Below, one piece after another: positions 10,400-20,820 of a stretch of 64,000 bases of DNA (the stretch's first letter is position 1; each line of letters begins with the position of its first letter). The notes under the pieces were generated by a model. That model was given only the letters and a program-made list of their open reading frames with translations, had not been told where the DNA came from and did not search any database. The position numbers and the translations under genes are program-made. Location: NCBI GenBank assembly GCA_027924645.1, contig BSBN01000047.1, positions 1,550,001-1,614,000 on the forward strand, in the 5' to 3' direction. The DNA comes from Cunninghamia lanceolata (Eukaryota; Streptophyta; Pinopsida; Cupressales; Cupressaceae).

Positions 10400-12384
10400 T
10401 CATATATGCACATCTGTCTATCTCTGCTGTCTCAGGAGGCTACTCCTTGAGGAGGCCTCGCCCTAGTTTCTACCTCCTCTGCCTGCCCCACTTGTGTCCC
10501 TCCATTTAACTGATGCCACTAATCTAGAACCCCCTTTCCGCTTCAAGCCTGAAGCCCCTGACCGACTTTTATAACTAGGCTACCTGTGATCAGCTGGAAC
10601 TACCCCGTGGTACAGACCCCTATAATACTCTGCCTCACCCTGGGCTCTCGCGACCTCGCCCTACAATAGACTCATCTCTGTCACCATATAGAATGTAGCC
10701 CTATTAGTGCCCATGGCGGCTACGGCAACATCCCTCTCTGAAATCACTCACTGAGTCCTCTGCATAGCGGCGTCTCTCTCTGTAGTGAGGGCCTGTACCC
10801 TCTATAAGGCAACATCCCTCTCAGCTATGACCCTCGCTAGGGTCGCATCATCTAGTGCAACCTGTGCTGCCTCCTACCTCTCCACCTGTAACAATGCTAT
10901 CTGGGTCTGGTATGTCTCCACCTGTCCACGGGCATGTCACATCACCACCGGTGCCCTGTCTCTGTCTGTTGTAGTATGTCTAAGCTAAGCCCATAGCCAT
11001 GTTGCTTGAGCCATCTCCCTATCTAGCTGCCTCCTATGTCTAGCAGCTGGATCACTATCTCCTCCTCCCCCGGTAATCTGCTCTGGTTGGGGTGGCATCT
11101 AAACTTGTCTAAGGAACTACCCTAGTATCTGCCTCTGGCCCCCTAGTGCTACTGTTGCTATGGGACTTCCCACAAATCCCACTCATGGTCCCCGTCTCTA
11201 TCCTCTAACTCTGCCCCTCCTAGGAGCATGTACAACTACTTCTCCCTGCTCCCTTGGCATAGTCAATCTAGTAGGTCGATGAAGTATCTAGTGAGAGTCA
11301 TACTCCAGAGTCATACCTGGAACCGCTGGCCCACCTATCCAGTCCCAAATAACTAGCCGTAATCCCTCCAAATCTGCCAAGGCAACATCCACAATGATCT
11401 TGGGGCCCCAATCTGGAATCTCCCACTGTGTCCTCCTAAAGATGGCATCACCCACTAGCTCACCTTGGGGTAAGCCAAACTATCTCAGAACCCTCTTTGG
11501 TAGATATCTCTCAATGGTATATACACTCTGACCAAATAGATATCGAGGCTGCCAAGCATATAATAACTCTAGAACGTCAACGTCCCAGCTCTCACAATGC
11601 TTCCATGGTCTCCAAATGAATTGGTCCATGTCATCAAAAGTCCTCCTCTAGTACACTAGACCATGGAGATGTCTGTATGTGGTAGCTCTTCCATATATGC
11701 GTGCATATGGTTGCCCAAGTTCTCATTGTCTCAAACCAATTAGCCTCGTAATTGCAATATGCTCAAAAGCCCAGACATGTAACAGAGTGACTCCTGCCGA
11801 CATGCTAGACCACGCATTATATGCGCAGTCATGTAAATATCTGTATAGCTGTCCTAATATGCAGGGAGCCTAGGCATATCTCATCCCATACTCAAACATG
11901 CTCTCTAGCACGGTCCCCCATCCTACTGGGAACCCACGAGCTTATCAATCTAGTACCAGGAATCTGATAACTACTACTACAACTCTTTGCAGCTGATTGC
12001 ATAGTCCCCTCATGGTCTGCATGGGTACCTCTGTATCATCCTCTACTCCTCAGTCCCGAGCAATCGACACAAAGTTGCTGGCCCGTGATCCAAATCATAG
12101 TCCACCTGATCACCCTCTATAGGAACCCACAAGATATGCTGCACATCCTCTAATGTGATAGTGGCCTCGCTTATAGGAAGTAAGAAGGAATTGTACTCAC
12201 TGCGCCATCACTCTACCAATGCTGTCATCATGGTAGTATGTGCTCTAACTGGTGTAAGCTCCGCCACATGGTCCAAACCAATGATCTCAAGAAATAAATG
12301 CTCCTCTGCATCCAGCTATCGAACTAGTCACATATCTGAAGGATGTACCTCCCTTGATAGCAATGGTTGTAATACCTCCTGCAT
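10400..12384 (-). pseudogene. Plant mobile domain (PMD, MAIN-like) gene, broken
   Basis: PMD proteins occur as host genes (MAIN/MAIL family) and as cargo ORFs of plant transposons. The ATG at 12,384-12,382 begins MQEVLQPLLSREVHPSDM. Then come LDAEEHLFLEIIGLDHV, ALVE-stop-WRSEYNSFLLPISE (the ALVERWR block of PMDs) and ATITLEDVQHILWVPIEGD. Further on, at about 11,610-11,440, YTIERYLPKRVLR-stop-FGLPQGE and a WEIPDWGPKIIV segment follow. The C-terminal 400-500 nt (about 10,650-10,900) reads as ERDVA/ERDAA coiled-coil-like repeats. Stops recur throughout (e.g. replacing Arg in ALVERWR and Gln in RQFG). The family is recognised with good confidence; whether it came with a transposon is inference. 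Confidence 0.7.
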
Positions 12385-12439
12385 CCATAAGCATCAGCTT
12401 AGCATTTCTGATTTTAATGCAAAAAACAATAAAATTGAA

Positions 12440-12910
12440 ACATAAAAACTGCTAAGTTTAACCATATGTGACTTTGCCTTGACCAAATGTGACTTGAATT
12501 TTCATATGCGATGTCAGATAGCTCATATGCACATCATTTGACCACATGCAATTTTCTGTTATTCGCATGCGACTTTTTTTAACCAAATGTGCATTGTATC
12601 CTAAAAATTTCTATTACTTAGCCAAATGCGCATGGCATTTTCCAAAAGTGATCACCTATCATTCAAATGCGACGAGATTGTCCAAATGCAACAAGATGTC
12701 ATTCATATGTGACATTTCTTGCCAAATGCGCATCTGTAGACCCTAGAACCCATGTGACAACCATATGCGCATCCGATTTACCAAATGTGACAAAACTATG
12801 TGCATATGCGACTAAGTTTGCCGTATGCGACTTGTTGTCGCTCATATGCGTCTGACCTAGCCCTCATGCGCCTTTGGTGGCACATGCCTATTAATGTCAA
12901 TTCGACTCAA
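12440..12910 (-). repeat. Interspersed array of ATGYG/TGCGCAT-type short units
   Basis: About twenty copies of a unit of the form CAWATGYGMM (for example CCAAATGCGCAT, CATATGCGAC, CATATGCGCATC) recur every 18-30 nt over 470 nt, immediately upstream (on the minus strand) of the PMD ORF. In reverse complement the units resemble the TTGCGCATWT units of the array in the leader of element B. This suggests that the PMD gene and this array derive from a related element inserted in minus orientation. Confidence 0.6.
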
Positions 12911-13075
12911 AATAAATGCACATTTGGAGAGTTTTTCGACACATACCGGTAGAGAACCTCCTGCTGGTCGTCCGTAGGTCCTCACCCTCTTGGCCCGGTG
13001 ATCTGAACATGGAATTGGGATCTTGGAAGCTCCAAATGGCTCTCAAACACTCACAGAGACTTAGAGCTCAAATTC

Positions 13076-13552
13076 TCAAAAAATACCATCACCCTCTGGG
13101 TCCGCAATATCCTCCTCCATCTCAGTAACCTCCTCCTTTTGGGGAGCTAGACTAGGCTTAGCCGCAAGCCTCGACGACCTCCTGGTTGACGGCACTCGGG
13201 GTTTACTATCAGTTGTAGTGAAATCTACATCTGCAATGCTGTCACTTCCACCAATCCCTTCCTTAGAGGTAACCTCCTCCACCACCACAGACATATTTTT
13301 GGCCTTCTTCCCACTCTCCATACCACTTTCTTCCTCCACATTTCCATTTTTCTTCTTCTGAGGGGTCACCTGGGCATAATCTCTGAGAAGGATTTTTCTT
13401 TTAACAGGGGTCTTCACAGAGGTCACGGTAGTCTGGTCACAGGATTTAGGTTTTGGGATTTTACTAGCAATAGATTTTTTCTTACTTGACTTAATGGACT
13501 TGGCATACTTCTCCGGAGTGATTTCCATGATAATCACGGGGCTAGTCTTCAC
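13076..13552 (-). CDS. Hypothetical Lys/Ser-rich ORF (158 codons)
   Basis: Uninterrupted reading of 158 codons with strong bias to Lys, Ser, Thr, Glu and Val. It includes basic stretches (KSSKKKSIASKIPKPKS) and RRSSRLAAKPS, and it ends in an acidic tail. No enzyme motif is visible; composition suggests a disordered, possibly nuclear protein or a single exon of one. It lies upstream (minus strand) of the array and PMD pseudogene and may be a leading exon or ORF of the same unit, but no splice evidence links them. Low-complexity composition also allows a chance ORF. Confidence that it encodes a protein is low to moderate. Confidence 0.3.
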   Translation of the reverse strand: MKTSPVIIMEITPEKYAKSIKSSKKKSIASKIPKPKSCDQTTVTSVKTPVKRKILLRDYAQVTPQKKKNGNVEEESGMESGKKAKNMSVVVEEVTSKEGIGGSDSIADVDFTTTDSKPRVPSTRRSSRLAAKPSLAPQKEEVTEMEEDIADPEGDGIF

Positions 13553-13771
13553 AGGAATGGAACAAGACGACAGGGGAGAAACAAAAAATTTGAAAACAAG
13601 TTACATAGTGGACTAACAAAACTTTAAAACTTTGGTATTGAACATATATTTCTTGAAGAAACATGTAGGTTTCAAAGAATTTAGGAACAAAGGATCGCCA
13701 AGATTGAAGATTAAATAACATATTGAATATTTCAAAATAAGTTACAGCATCAGGTCTTAGTTATTGCTCAT

Positions 13772-14104
13772 TCACAAAGAGTCTATCAAGAAATTCTTGC
13801 TGAGGCCTAACACTATAATGGATAAAGCCAGTTTTTTCTCCACTGTAAGGTGGAGTTCCTCTGTGCCATATTCTTTTGTAAGACAAGCCAACTCTAGCAT
13901 ATCCTCTACTTGAAGCCAGCCCACAGGTATGTGGAGGCTACAAAGTTTAGGCCTTCTGCTTCTGTGGGTGCACACCAAGGTAGCTCCTTCCTCCCAAGAT
14001 TTTATCCAACATGTCTTTTTTTGCTGCTCTTTCCAAAATTTATTTGGAATTCTCTTTACAACTTCTGAATGAAAAGCTTCTATTCCCTGCATTTTCATAG
14101 ACAC
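13772..14104 (-). CDS. Hypothetical ORF (110 codons), unrecognised
   Basis: A 110-codon reading with ordinary amino-acid composition (Trp, Cys, His, Leu all present; segments such as KRIPNKFWKEQQKKTCW and GWLQVEDMLELACLTKEYG). This is less biased than the neighbouring ORF and looks more like real or formerly real coding sequence. I do not recognise the family. It lies about 220 nt upstream, on the same strand, of the Lys-rich ORF and could be an exon of the same lost gene. No signal peptide or membrane segment is evident. Confidence 0.3.
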   Translation of the reverse strand: MSMKMQGIEAFHSEVVKRIPNKFWKEQQKKTCWIKSWEEGATLVCTHRSRRPKLCSLHIPVGWLQVEDMLELACLTKEYGTEELHLTVEKKLALSIIVLGLSKNFLIDSL

Positions 14105-15395
14105 AAATTTTTAGAGGTCCTTGATCATTGATTCAAAGACCTATAATGCAAAAGTAAATAAACAACACATATTATACATCCCTTATGTAATTCATGCCTA
14201 AATATCAATGTTAAGAAATTAGAATATTAAGTTAACTAGTATTTGTTAAACTGTAGAGAGGATATTGTAAGTTATCTTTATGTGCATTTGTTATACAGTT
14301 CCCTACTAACTTATAACAATACTATTGTAATGCATCAACATTGATGTGTGATAGTGAATAGGGACTTTTGGAATGTTGCCTTTGTTGCATTTTAGTGCTT
14401 CTAATTTCTATAGATATAGAGCAGAGGCTAAAGTCCATTTAATTTATTCTAAACCGAGCATTAGGCTGTATTTGAAAACATATTCCAAGATGTATTCATC
14501 AGTAGGCTATTTAATATTGGTTAATTACAATCAGGTGGGTCCCACAAATTTTATAGAAGTAGTTAATATGACAAAACATTTAGCAGAGAATTTTTAGGAA
14601 GTTGTTGAACCTATGATTTGTTTAAAAGTTGTAATATTGTATCCTAACAACATAAATATAAAAATCCCCTAAACTGGTAGGGGAAATTTCTATCCCCACC
14701 CAAAAGCAACTACTAAAAATCTAAGAATTAAAAGGTAGGGGCTCCTACTTTCCACAATACAATTCCAATTTATCATGCAAGAATTTTTCTTAATACCATG
14801 AGACATGTCGCTCCATAATTATAGATCTTGAAACCCCCTACATGGGACCCATTCCTAAGCTATGATTCTTCCAACATTTGGTATTACTAGATTTCTGTAT
14901 TCAAAAATAGATCCCTTATTACTTATCTCTAAAATACAAATTTCAGAGGGAAAGAATAAGTGTAGCTACACGAGACTCATAATTTCTCTAGAGTCATCCT
15001 AAAAGAAGAGAAGTTGCAAGTATGTATTGTCTAATAGAGCAATTATAGATTTATACATTCGATACAAAACAATATCTATTCTCTAATACAACGTTTATAG
15101 ATTCATATGATGGATAGAAAATAGTCTGAAGACACAATTAGCCAATAAGACTGTAGAAAGTTTTAAGAAATCCGGTTAAAGCTAAGTTGCACCAAATTAC
15201 CATGATTAATTGAACTCCAATATAAAAGTGTATGCAAAACATTAGCACAACCTTTTACATTAATTATAAGACACCCTCACACTCAATGGGAGGAACCAAG
15301 AATTTTTGCATACCGGTACAATAATAAGATCAAATTTCTTTAGAAAAGACACACCATGCCATAAAAACACTTGAAAATTGGTAGGAAGAACATAC
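14105..15395. other. Region without recognised gene
   Basis: AT-rich sequence in which I see no gene or repeat. It would be the first intron of the transporter-like exon at 15,396 if that gene were once complete, but no second exon was found here. Confidence 0.4.
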
Positions 15396-15575
15396 CTGTA
15401 TCAAACCAAACAACAATCCACCAATACTAGTTGCAAAGGTTAAACCCAAGATGTATGCATTACTAAATAAAGTCACCTCCCTTCCTCCAACATATCCAAA
15501 TGACCCTGACATCCCCAACAACATACCCATTGTCATCTTTACTAAAAATCCTCTACAAAATGAAGGGTACACCAT
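15396..15575 (-). pseudogene. First-exon relic of an inositol/sugar transporter-like gene
   Basis: The minus-strand reading contains NAYILGLTFATSIGGLLFG, which matches the first membrane segment of major-facilitator inositol transporters (usual text ...IGGLLFGYDTG). Immediately after GLLFG the sequence is GGTTTGATACAG followed by GTATGT. The expected GGTTATGATACAGG is thus recognisable with two bases missing, and a canonical splice donor (CAG|GTATGT) lies at 15,396/15,395. So this is an exon 1 with a 2-bp deletion that breaks the Tyr-Asp-Thr-Gly motif. No following exon was found within the next kilobase, and element B inserted about 200 bp upstream of it. Family call rests on a short match. 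Confidence 0.45.
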
Positions 15576-15771
15576 TAGTGCTCCACCAGGAAGAATACAC
15601 CCTAAGCATATGCTTTGGGCACAAGAGCCAAACTATAAAAAACACAAATTTTCATCAGAACACACCTATCTAGGTGATGGTAATGTTTTGATCATGCTCA
15701 AATGTTATTGTCCTCAATTCCATATTAATGACAACTAATACAACTCCAAGAGTATCCCTTAGATGTTGGAT

Positions 15772-15776
15772 CTTTG
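15772..15776. repeat. Target-site duplication CTTTG, left copy of element B
   Basis: CTTTG directly precedes the TGTATACACC start of the 5' LTR and is repeated at 28,926-28,930 directly after the 3' LTR. Confidence 0.9.
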
Positions 15777-16766
15777 TGTATACACCTAAAATTGGCTCGG
15801 GTCGAATTAAGTAAATATTTTAATATTTATCTTAATTTTCTTCTGTCAATTAAATAAATATTATAAATTTATTTAATTGGCTCATTATCCCATAATTAAA
15901 TAAAGTTATTTTATTTAATTAAATTCCCTCTCACATCAATTAAATTACCTAAATTCTTCTAAAGTCCAAAATCCACCTCACCAATCCACCTCATCAATCC
16001 ACCTCATCTCTTCCACCTCACCATGTTGCACATATAATTAAATATTCTTAATATTTAATTAGCTAATATCCTCCATTTTCCAAAATAAATCTTTAAATCA
16101 ATTTTCCTCCACCAAATTGAATATTTAATTCAATGTTCCCCACTAGCCTTCACCAATTGAATATTTAATTCAATTGTTCCCCATTATTCTCCACCATGAA
16201 TTCTTAATTCAATTAACATAACCCATTATCCTCCACCATTTATTCTTAATTCAATTGTCATAACCCATTATCCTCCACTCTGAATTTTTAATTCATCCAT
16301 TATGAATTAAAGATTCACAAAAAAGGAGAGCCATTGATCTCATCCTTTGATCCTCACCCTCTATTCTATTTTCAGAAATTCTATAAATAGAACCCTCTTC
16401 TAAGCCATTAGGAGAAAAACTTCATTTGCACAATCACTATACCCAAAATTCTCTCATCTTCTCTTCTCAAATCCATTCTCAAAGTGTCCTCCATTATTGT
16501 GTGTTGAAACTCTCATTCAACACAAACAGGTATTCTAAGCCATTCTTCATTTGTCATCTTCAAACAAGCAAGCAAGCAAGGAAAGCTTCTGAGGGCTTCT
16601 CAAATCAAGATCAAAGCAAGATAGGCAACAATGGAAAACGACAGGTAAACATGGTTGTAAGTATGCTCTTACTCATCTTGGTTTGATTCCTCTTTGCCTT
16701 CAAATTCTATTGATGTTTGGGTGTATGTTTTCATGTATTTGACTAACTCTCATTCTCCCCCTCACA
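15777..16766 (+). repeat. 5' LTR of element B
   Basis: Runs from TGTATACACC to CCCCTCACA, matching 27,935-28,925. U3 contains two ATTGAATATTTAATTCAAT palindrome-like units (about 16,115 and 16,158) and tandem units containing CATTATCCTCCAC. The TATA box CTATAAATAG is at 16,381-16,390, so transcription probably starts about 30 nt downstream. Confidence 0.95.
16381..16390 (+). promoter_or_regulatory. TATA box of element B 5' LTR
   Basis: CTATAAATAG, a consensus plant TATA box, about 385 bp before the LTR end; the same box occurs in the 3' LTR at 28,550-28,559. Confidence 0.75.
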
Positions 16767-16769
16767 TTT

Positions 16770-16786
16770 TGGCGCCCACTGTGGGG
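16770..16786 (+). promoter_or_regulatory. Primer-binding site of element B
   Basis: TGGCGCCCACTGTGGGG begins 4 nt after the LTR end, as expected for the site complementary to a tRNA 3' end (CCA complement TGG). The TGGCGCC opening is of the kind seen in Tat/Ogre elements. I do not assign the tRNA. Confidence 0.7.
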
Positions 16787-16867
16787 CCCTTGCCCCTTTA
16801 CTAATCCAAAAAGCTAGTGTGTTTAGTTGCAGGTCCGTGCAAGAGAAGAACAGGTGAAGAACAGGTT

Positions 16868-17400
16868 GCTGGCAGCAGTTTTGCGTATTCACACTCCATA
16901 GTTGCGCATTTGTCCTCCGCAGCTGCGCATATGACCATTTTGCACATTTAACCTCCATAATTGCGCATTCACACTCCGTAGTTGCACATACGCCAGTGTT
17001 GCGCATTCACACTCCACAGTTGCGCATTTGTCCTCCACAGCTATGCATATGACCATTCTACACATTTAACCTCCACAGTTGTGCATTCACCTTCCGTAGT
17101 TGCGCATACGCCAGTGTTGCGCGTTCACATTCTACAGTTGCGCATCCAATCTTGACTGCAGAAATTAAACCCAGTTTGCGCATATACTCTGATTGTTGTG
17201 CATTCGTCAGATTTGCGTTTTTACTCTGTATCATTGTGCATATGCTCTGTCACATTGCGCATATACTATTCTTGCGCATATACCTCGTTATCTTGCGCAT
17301 TTGTTTCCTGTTCTTGTACTTCTGTACAAAGACGCATACACTCCCTGTTTCTGCGCATTCAGGTTGTAGTGTTGCACATCTGTTTCTTGCTTTTCTGTTG
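16868..17400 (+). repeat. Hierarchical TTGCGCAT array in element B leader
   Basis: About 25 units of the form TTGCGCATWY, each with a C/T-rich spacer. In the first part the unit lengths are 21, 21, 17, 21, 21, 17 nt, summing to a 118-nt higher-order repeat. Copies start at 16,881, 16,999 and 17,117, each repeating the TTGCGYRTTCAC start. The core TGCGCA is palindromic. After about 17,150 the order breaks down to irregular spacing. 118 is not a multiple of three and no ORF follows it, so it is unlikely to be coding. Confidence 0.85.
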
Positions 17401-18680
17401 TATGGTTTCTAATTTTTGCATGTTGAGCTAACGTTAGTTTTGCAGGAGTAGTGGCTGTATTAGTTCATCTAGTTATTTTGCTTAGTTCATCTAGCCTAAC
17501 TAGGGGTGAAGTAATCAAATGCATTTCATAACAAAACTACACATAGTCCCTAACTAGGAAGGAAGTAATTGGACCAAATTGCTATCATGCATTATGGATT
17601 TATTTTCTAGTTTAATCACTGCTATCTTCTACAAATGGGAAATGAACAATGCTATGATTAATCACTTTCAAAGTTAACAACCGGGAAATGAACAATGCTA
17701 TGATTAATCACTTTCAAAGTTAACAAAAGGGAAATGAACATTGCTATGATTAATCACTTTTCAAGTTAACTATCGTGTGAGTGCACAAATTAGTTTAGCC
17801 CATTTAGTTTTTTTTTAATTTTAACTAGGTTGGATTTACCATTGTTCTCTATGCTTGTGAATGACAATAGGCTTATGCTCTCCCCTTAACTGGGTGATCA
17901 AAGTGCCAGACTTGTCATTCTTTTTGTCAAACCTTTAGGGGGCCTGCCCCTGGATGCATGCTTGTCCAAGTGGGAACGACCCTGAGTGGCAACAGGCTAA
18001 AGCCAAGCCCTACCAAGCCACTTAAAATAAATTGTGCTTGGGGTGAAAACCTCAAGCAACGAGTGCTGCTGTGTTACACCGACGGCCAACCTCCCCCAAA
18101 ACCCTCATAGGCGCAACCCTTTGAGGCTGGGAGACTCCATAACGGAGAGTAGTGCCGCCACATGTGTAACCACTCAAACGGTTGCCCCAACTAAGAACCA
18201 AGTGTATAGCAAACCAAAAACCCCTATTTGTTGATGCAAAGGGCGGAGCCCTTGAAGCGGCCTCGATTCAAGTGACTCTAAGTAGAGGTAGCAGGGACAA
18301 TCCTAAGGTTTGGTGTGGGTACGAGCCTAAGGAAAACCGGATCTGGTATGCATGAGAAGTGAGTGCCGTGGAGGGGAGCCGGTGCTACCAGATCCTGGAG
18401 CTACATGCTTTGAGTGGCACAGTTAGAGGATTCAACAAATATTGCCCCATCCAGCCTAGGCTGTATTTGTCTTTGAGTCAAAATAGTCCAAAAAACACAA
18501 AAAAATATATAAAAAGATAAAAATCATGAAAAACTTTTATGTGTTTGCTGTGCTTTTGCCATAATTGAATATCAACCTCAGTAGAAACACCCAATTTTTC
18601 AAAAAACAAAAAACACTAAGAAAATCCTGAAAACGATCCAAAAAAATCCAAAATTCTGAGAAAACACAAACAAAAAGCCA
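17401..18680 (+). other. Structured untranslated leader of element B
   Basis: No gene. Three copies of GGGAAATGAACA with flanking ATGATTAATCACTTT occur at 17,637-17,770. A GC-richer block at 17,880-18,460 contains inverted repeats: CTTGGGGTGAAAACCTCAAG at 18,037-18,056; a GGGC/GCCC hairpin near 18,240; and GGATCTGGTA (18,339-18,348) with TACCAGATCC (18,386-18,395), inside which AGTGCCG (18,362-18,368) can pair with CGGTGCT. The position between primer site and gag is where packaging or dimerisation signals lie in LTR elements; that role is inferred. Confidence 0.6.
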
Positions 18681-18840
18681 GATTTGCGCATATATACCGA
18701 CTTTTTGCACATTTGAATCAACTTTTTGTGCATTTATCATTATTGCGCATCTGTACTCTATTGTTGCACATACAAAAACCAGTGTTGCGCATTCATATCG
18801 ACTTATTGCACATTTACCTCCTGTCATTGCGCATTTAAAA
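18681..18840 (+). repeat. Second TTGCGCAT-type array in element B leader
   Basis: Eight or nine units (for example TTGCGCATAT, TTGCACATTT, TTGTGCATTT) at about 20-nt spacing, separate from the main array by 1.3 kb. Confidence 0.7.
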
Positions 18841-19323
18841 CAAAGAGCAAAAAAATCACATCTTCCAAAAAGCCAAAATTGTCAATACTTTTCAAAAACC
18901 AGTTCAAACCTGTTCTAGTTTTTAAATCTAATCAAAGACCTTGCAAAATCAACCATTTCTCCCTTTTCCGCACCATAGCTGTTTGTTCATACAAAATTTC
19001 ACCACTTTCTCCCAAGTTTCCCACAAGGGTATAGTCAAATTATTCTAGATCAAAATCAAATCTTAAACAAGACCTAGTGAGCCTCCAAGTATCAAGGATT
19101 CCTTATCCTTCTCTATCGGAACTCCACTAGTGGATTGTGCGAAAGCTAGTCAACATCAAGTAACGGATTCCTAACATCCCAGCTTTTGACTATCGCTTTT
19201 TGTATATCCACCTTGTTTGACACCACCTAGATCTAAGAGGAACCTTGCTAAAACCTTGTTCCATCATAGCACCTTGTTCAAAATCTTCCAATCTCACCTC
19301 ATCCCATCTCTTTACCACCTTGC

Positions 19324-20820
19324 ATGGTCTTGACAAGATCACAAAAACAAAAACAGTTAGAAATGGCCAAGAAAAGTATTTTTGACGGTCACGAAAGCGA
19401 CGAAGAACCTTCCATGGAAGAGATCCTCAAAATGCAACATGACACAAAATTTAACCATCTACTAGATGGGGTACTTGCACAAGACCCTACAAAATTTTTC
19501 TTACACCTAGCAAGCTTAGGAGTAAAACTTCCCAAAGATTATGATGTAGAGGCTCTAAGGGAAACTGACGAAGAAAGAAACCCCGAAGGGAGTAGACAGG
19601 ATGAGGTACCCACAAATAAGAGCAAAGCAACAATTGACTCTTTAGATGCTCTCAATCTGATGAACCAGAAAGTCGAAACTCTCCAACAACAAATTTTAGA
19701 CATGGAAAGGGGAACCTTGACAAAACAATAGACCCTAGAGGAAATCGCACCGTATCCTTTCGATAGGGTATTAGTCATGATACCTTTTCCTGTGAGATTT
19801 GAAGTACCTAAGTTTGACAAATATCGAGGGAAAAGTGACCCAAGAGATCATGTTAGAGAATTCAATGCCGCTTGCCTAGAAGTCGCACATAATGACACAT
19901 ATCTTATGCGACTTTTTCCTCGAAGCTTAGGAGGATAGGCCATGGAGTGGTTCTCTAGATTGCCACCCGGCATCAAAACCTTCAATGAGCTCATCAATAA
20001 ATTTGTCACCCATTTTTCCTACAATATTGAGCACGATACCTCAATATTGGACCTCTGTAATACCAAACAAAAAGCGGGAGAATCTTTCACCGCCTTCTTA
20101 CAGAGATGGAGACAACTGGAAAGCAAGTGCCCTCACCAAATGCTGGAAAGACAAATGTTAGAGATGTTTGTTCACAACCTACAAATGGACCTTAGCTACC
20201 AAGTTCAAATCCAATGCCCTACTTCGTTTAGCAAGGTCATTGAGGTGGGCCTCATCATAGAGAAAGCCCTAATCGCAAAAGGTCAGATCAAACACTACAA
20301 AGACACTCCAAACACCTATGCCAACAATGATAAACCTAGGTTTTGGACAAAGAACAAAAACATTGTGAATGATAGGGTAGTAGATGCCAAACATACGGCA
20401 CCTAAACAACCAATTTTTAACCTATCAACACCCCAAAACAACCCCACGCAAGACAAACTAACAAATAATCAATCTAGATTCACCAACTTTCAACCTAAAA
20501 GAACGTTCACGCCTTTGGATGAATCACTAGAGACGGCTCTACGAAAGGTGCTCGCCAACAATCTCATAACACTTCCCTCAACACAGGAGTACGAGCCAAA
20601 GGTCAAACCCCGCTGGTGGAACGAAAATGATTTATGTGAATACCATCGAAACAGGGGGCACAAGACAAATGATTGTATTACACTCAAGCATACAATCCAA
20701 GACCTAATAGAGCATAACAAGATATTTGTTAAAGGGCATACCTCCAATAATGACCATCAGGCATTCAAGGATCCTCTTCCCAATTACGAACAAGTAGGAC
20801 CTTCTAACAGAAAAAAATAA
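19324..20820 (+). pseudogene. gag of element B
   Basis: Start at 19,324 (MVLTRSQKQ), the first ATG in frame. An acidic N-terminal helix-rich part and a coiled-coil-like stretch (about residues 100-130) precede the capsid core: PYPFDRVLVMIPFPVRFEVPKFDKYRGKSDPRDH near 19,750-19,850, then AMEWFSRLPPGIKTFNELINKF and the retrotransposon gag region down to about 20,290. The knuckle-like motif CEYHRNRGHKTNDC lies at about 20,635-20,680. Two in-frame stops (19,729-19,731 and one replacing Gln before AMEWF at 19,936) and a terminal frameshift in an A7 run at 20,810-20,816 inactivate it. It would form the particle. Confidence 0.9.

Noticed and set aside
16426..16686. 86-codon ORF inside the 5' LTR, also present in the 3' LTR at 28,585
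   Set aside because: Present in both LTRs only because the LTRs are copies; no motif, and it crosses R/U5. Treated as chance.
16743..17006. Minus-strand ORF through the TTGCGCAT array
   Set aside because: Amino-acid pattern only mirrors the DNA repeat; 118-nt period is out of frame.
16868..17400. Regularly spaced TTGCGCAT units resembling a CRISPR array
   Set aside because: Unit is only 8-10 nt, spacers are themselves repeated, spacing is 17-21 nt, and the array lies in the leader of a plant retrotransposon. Not CRISPR.
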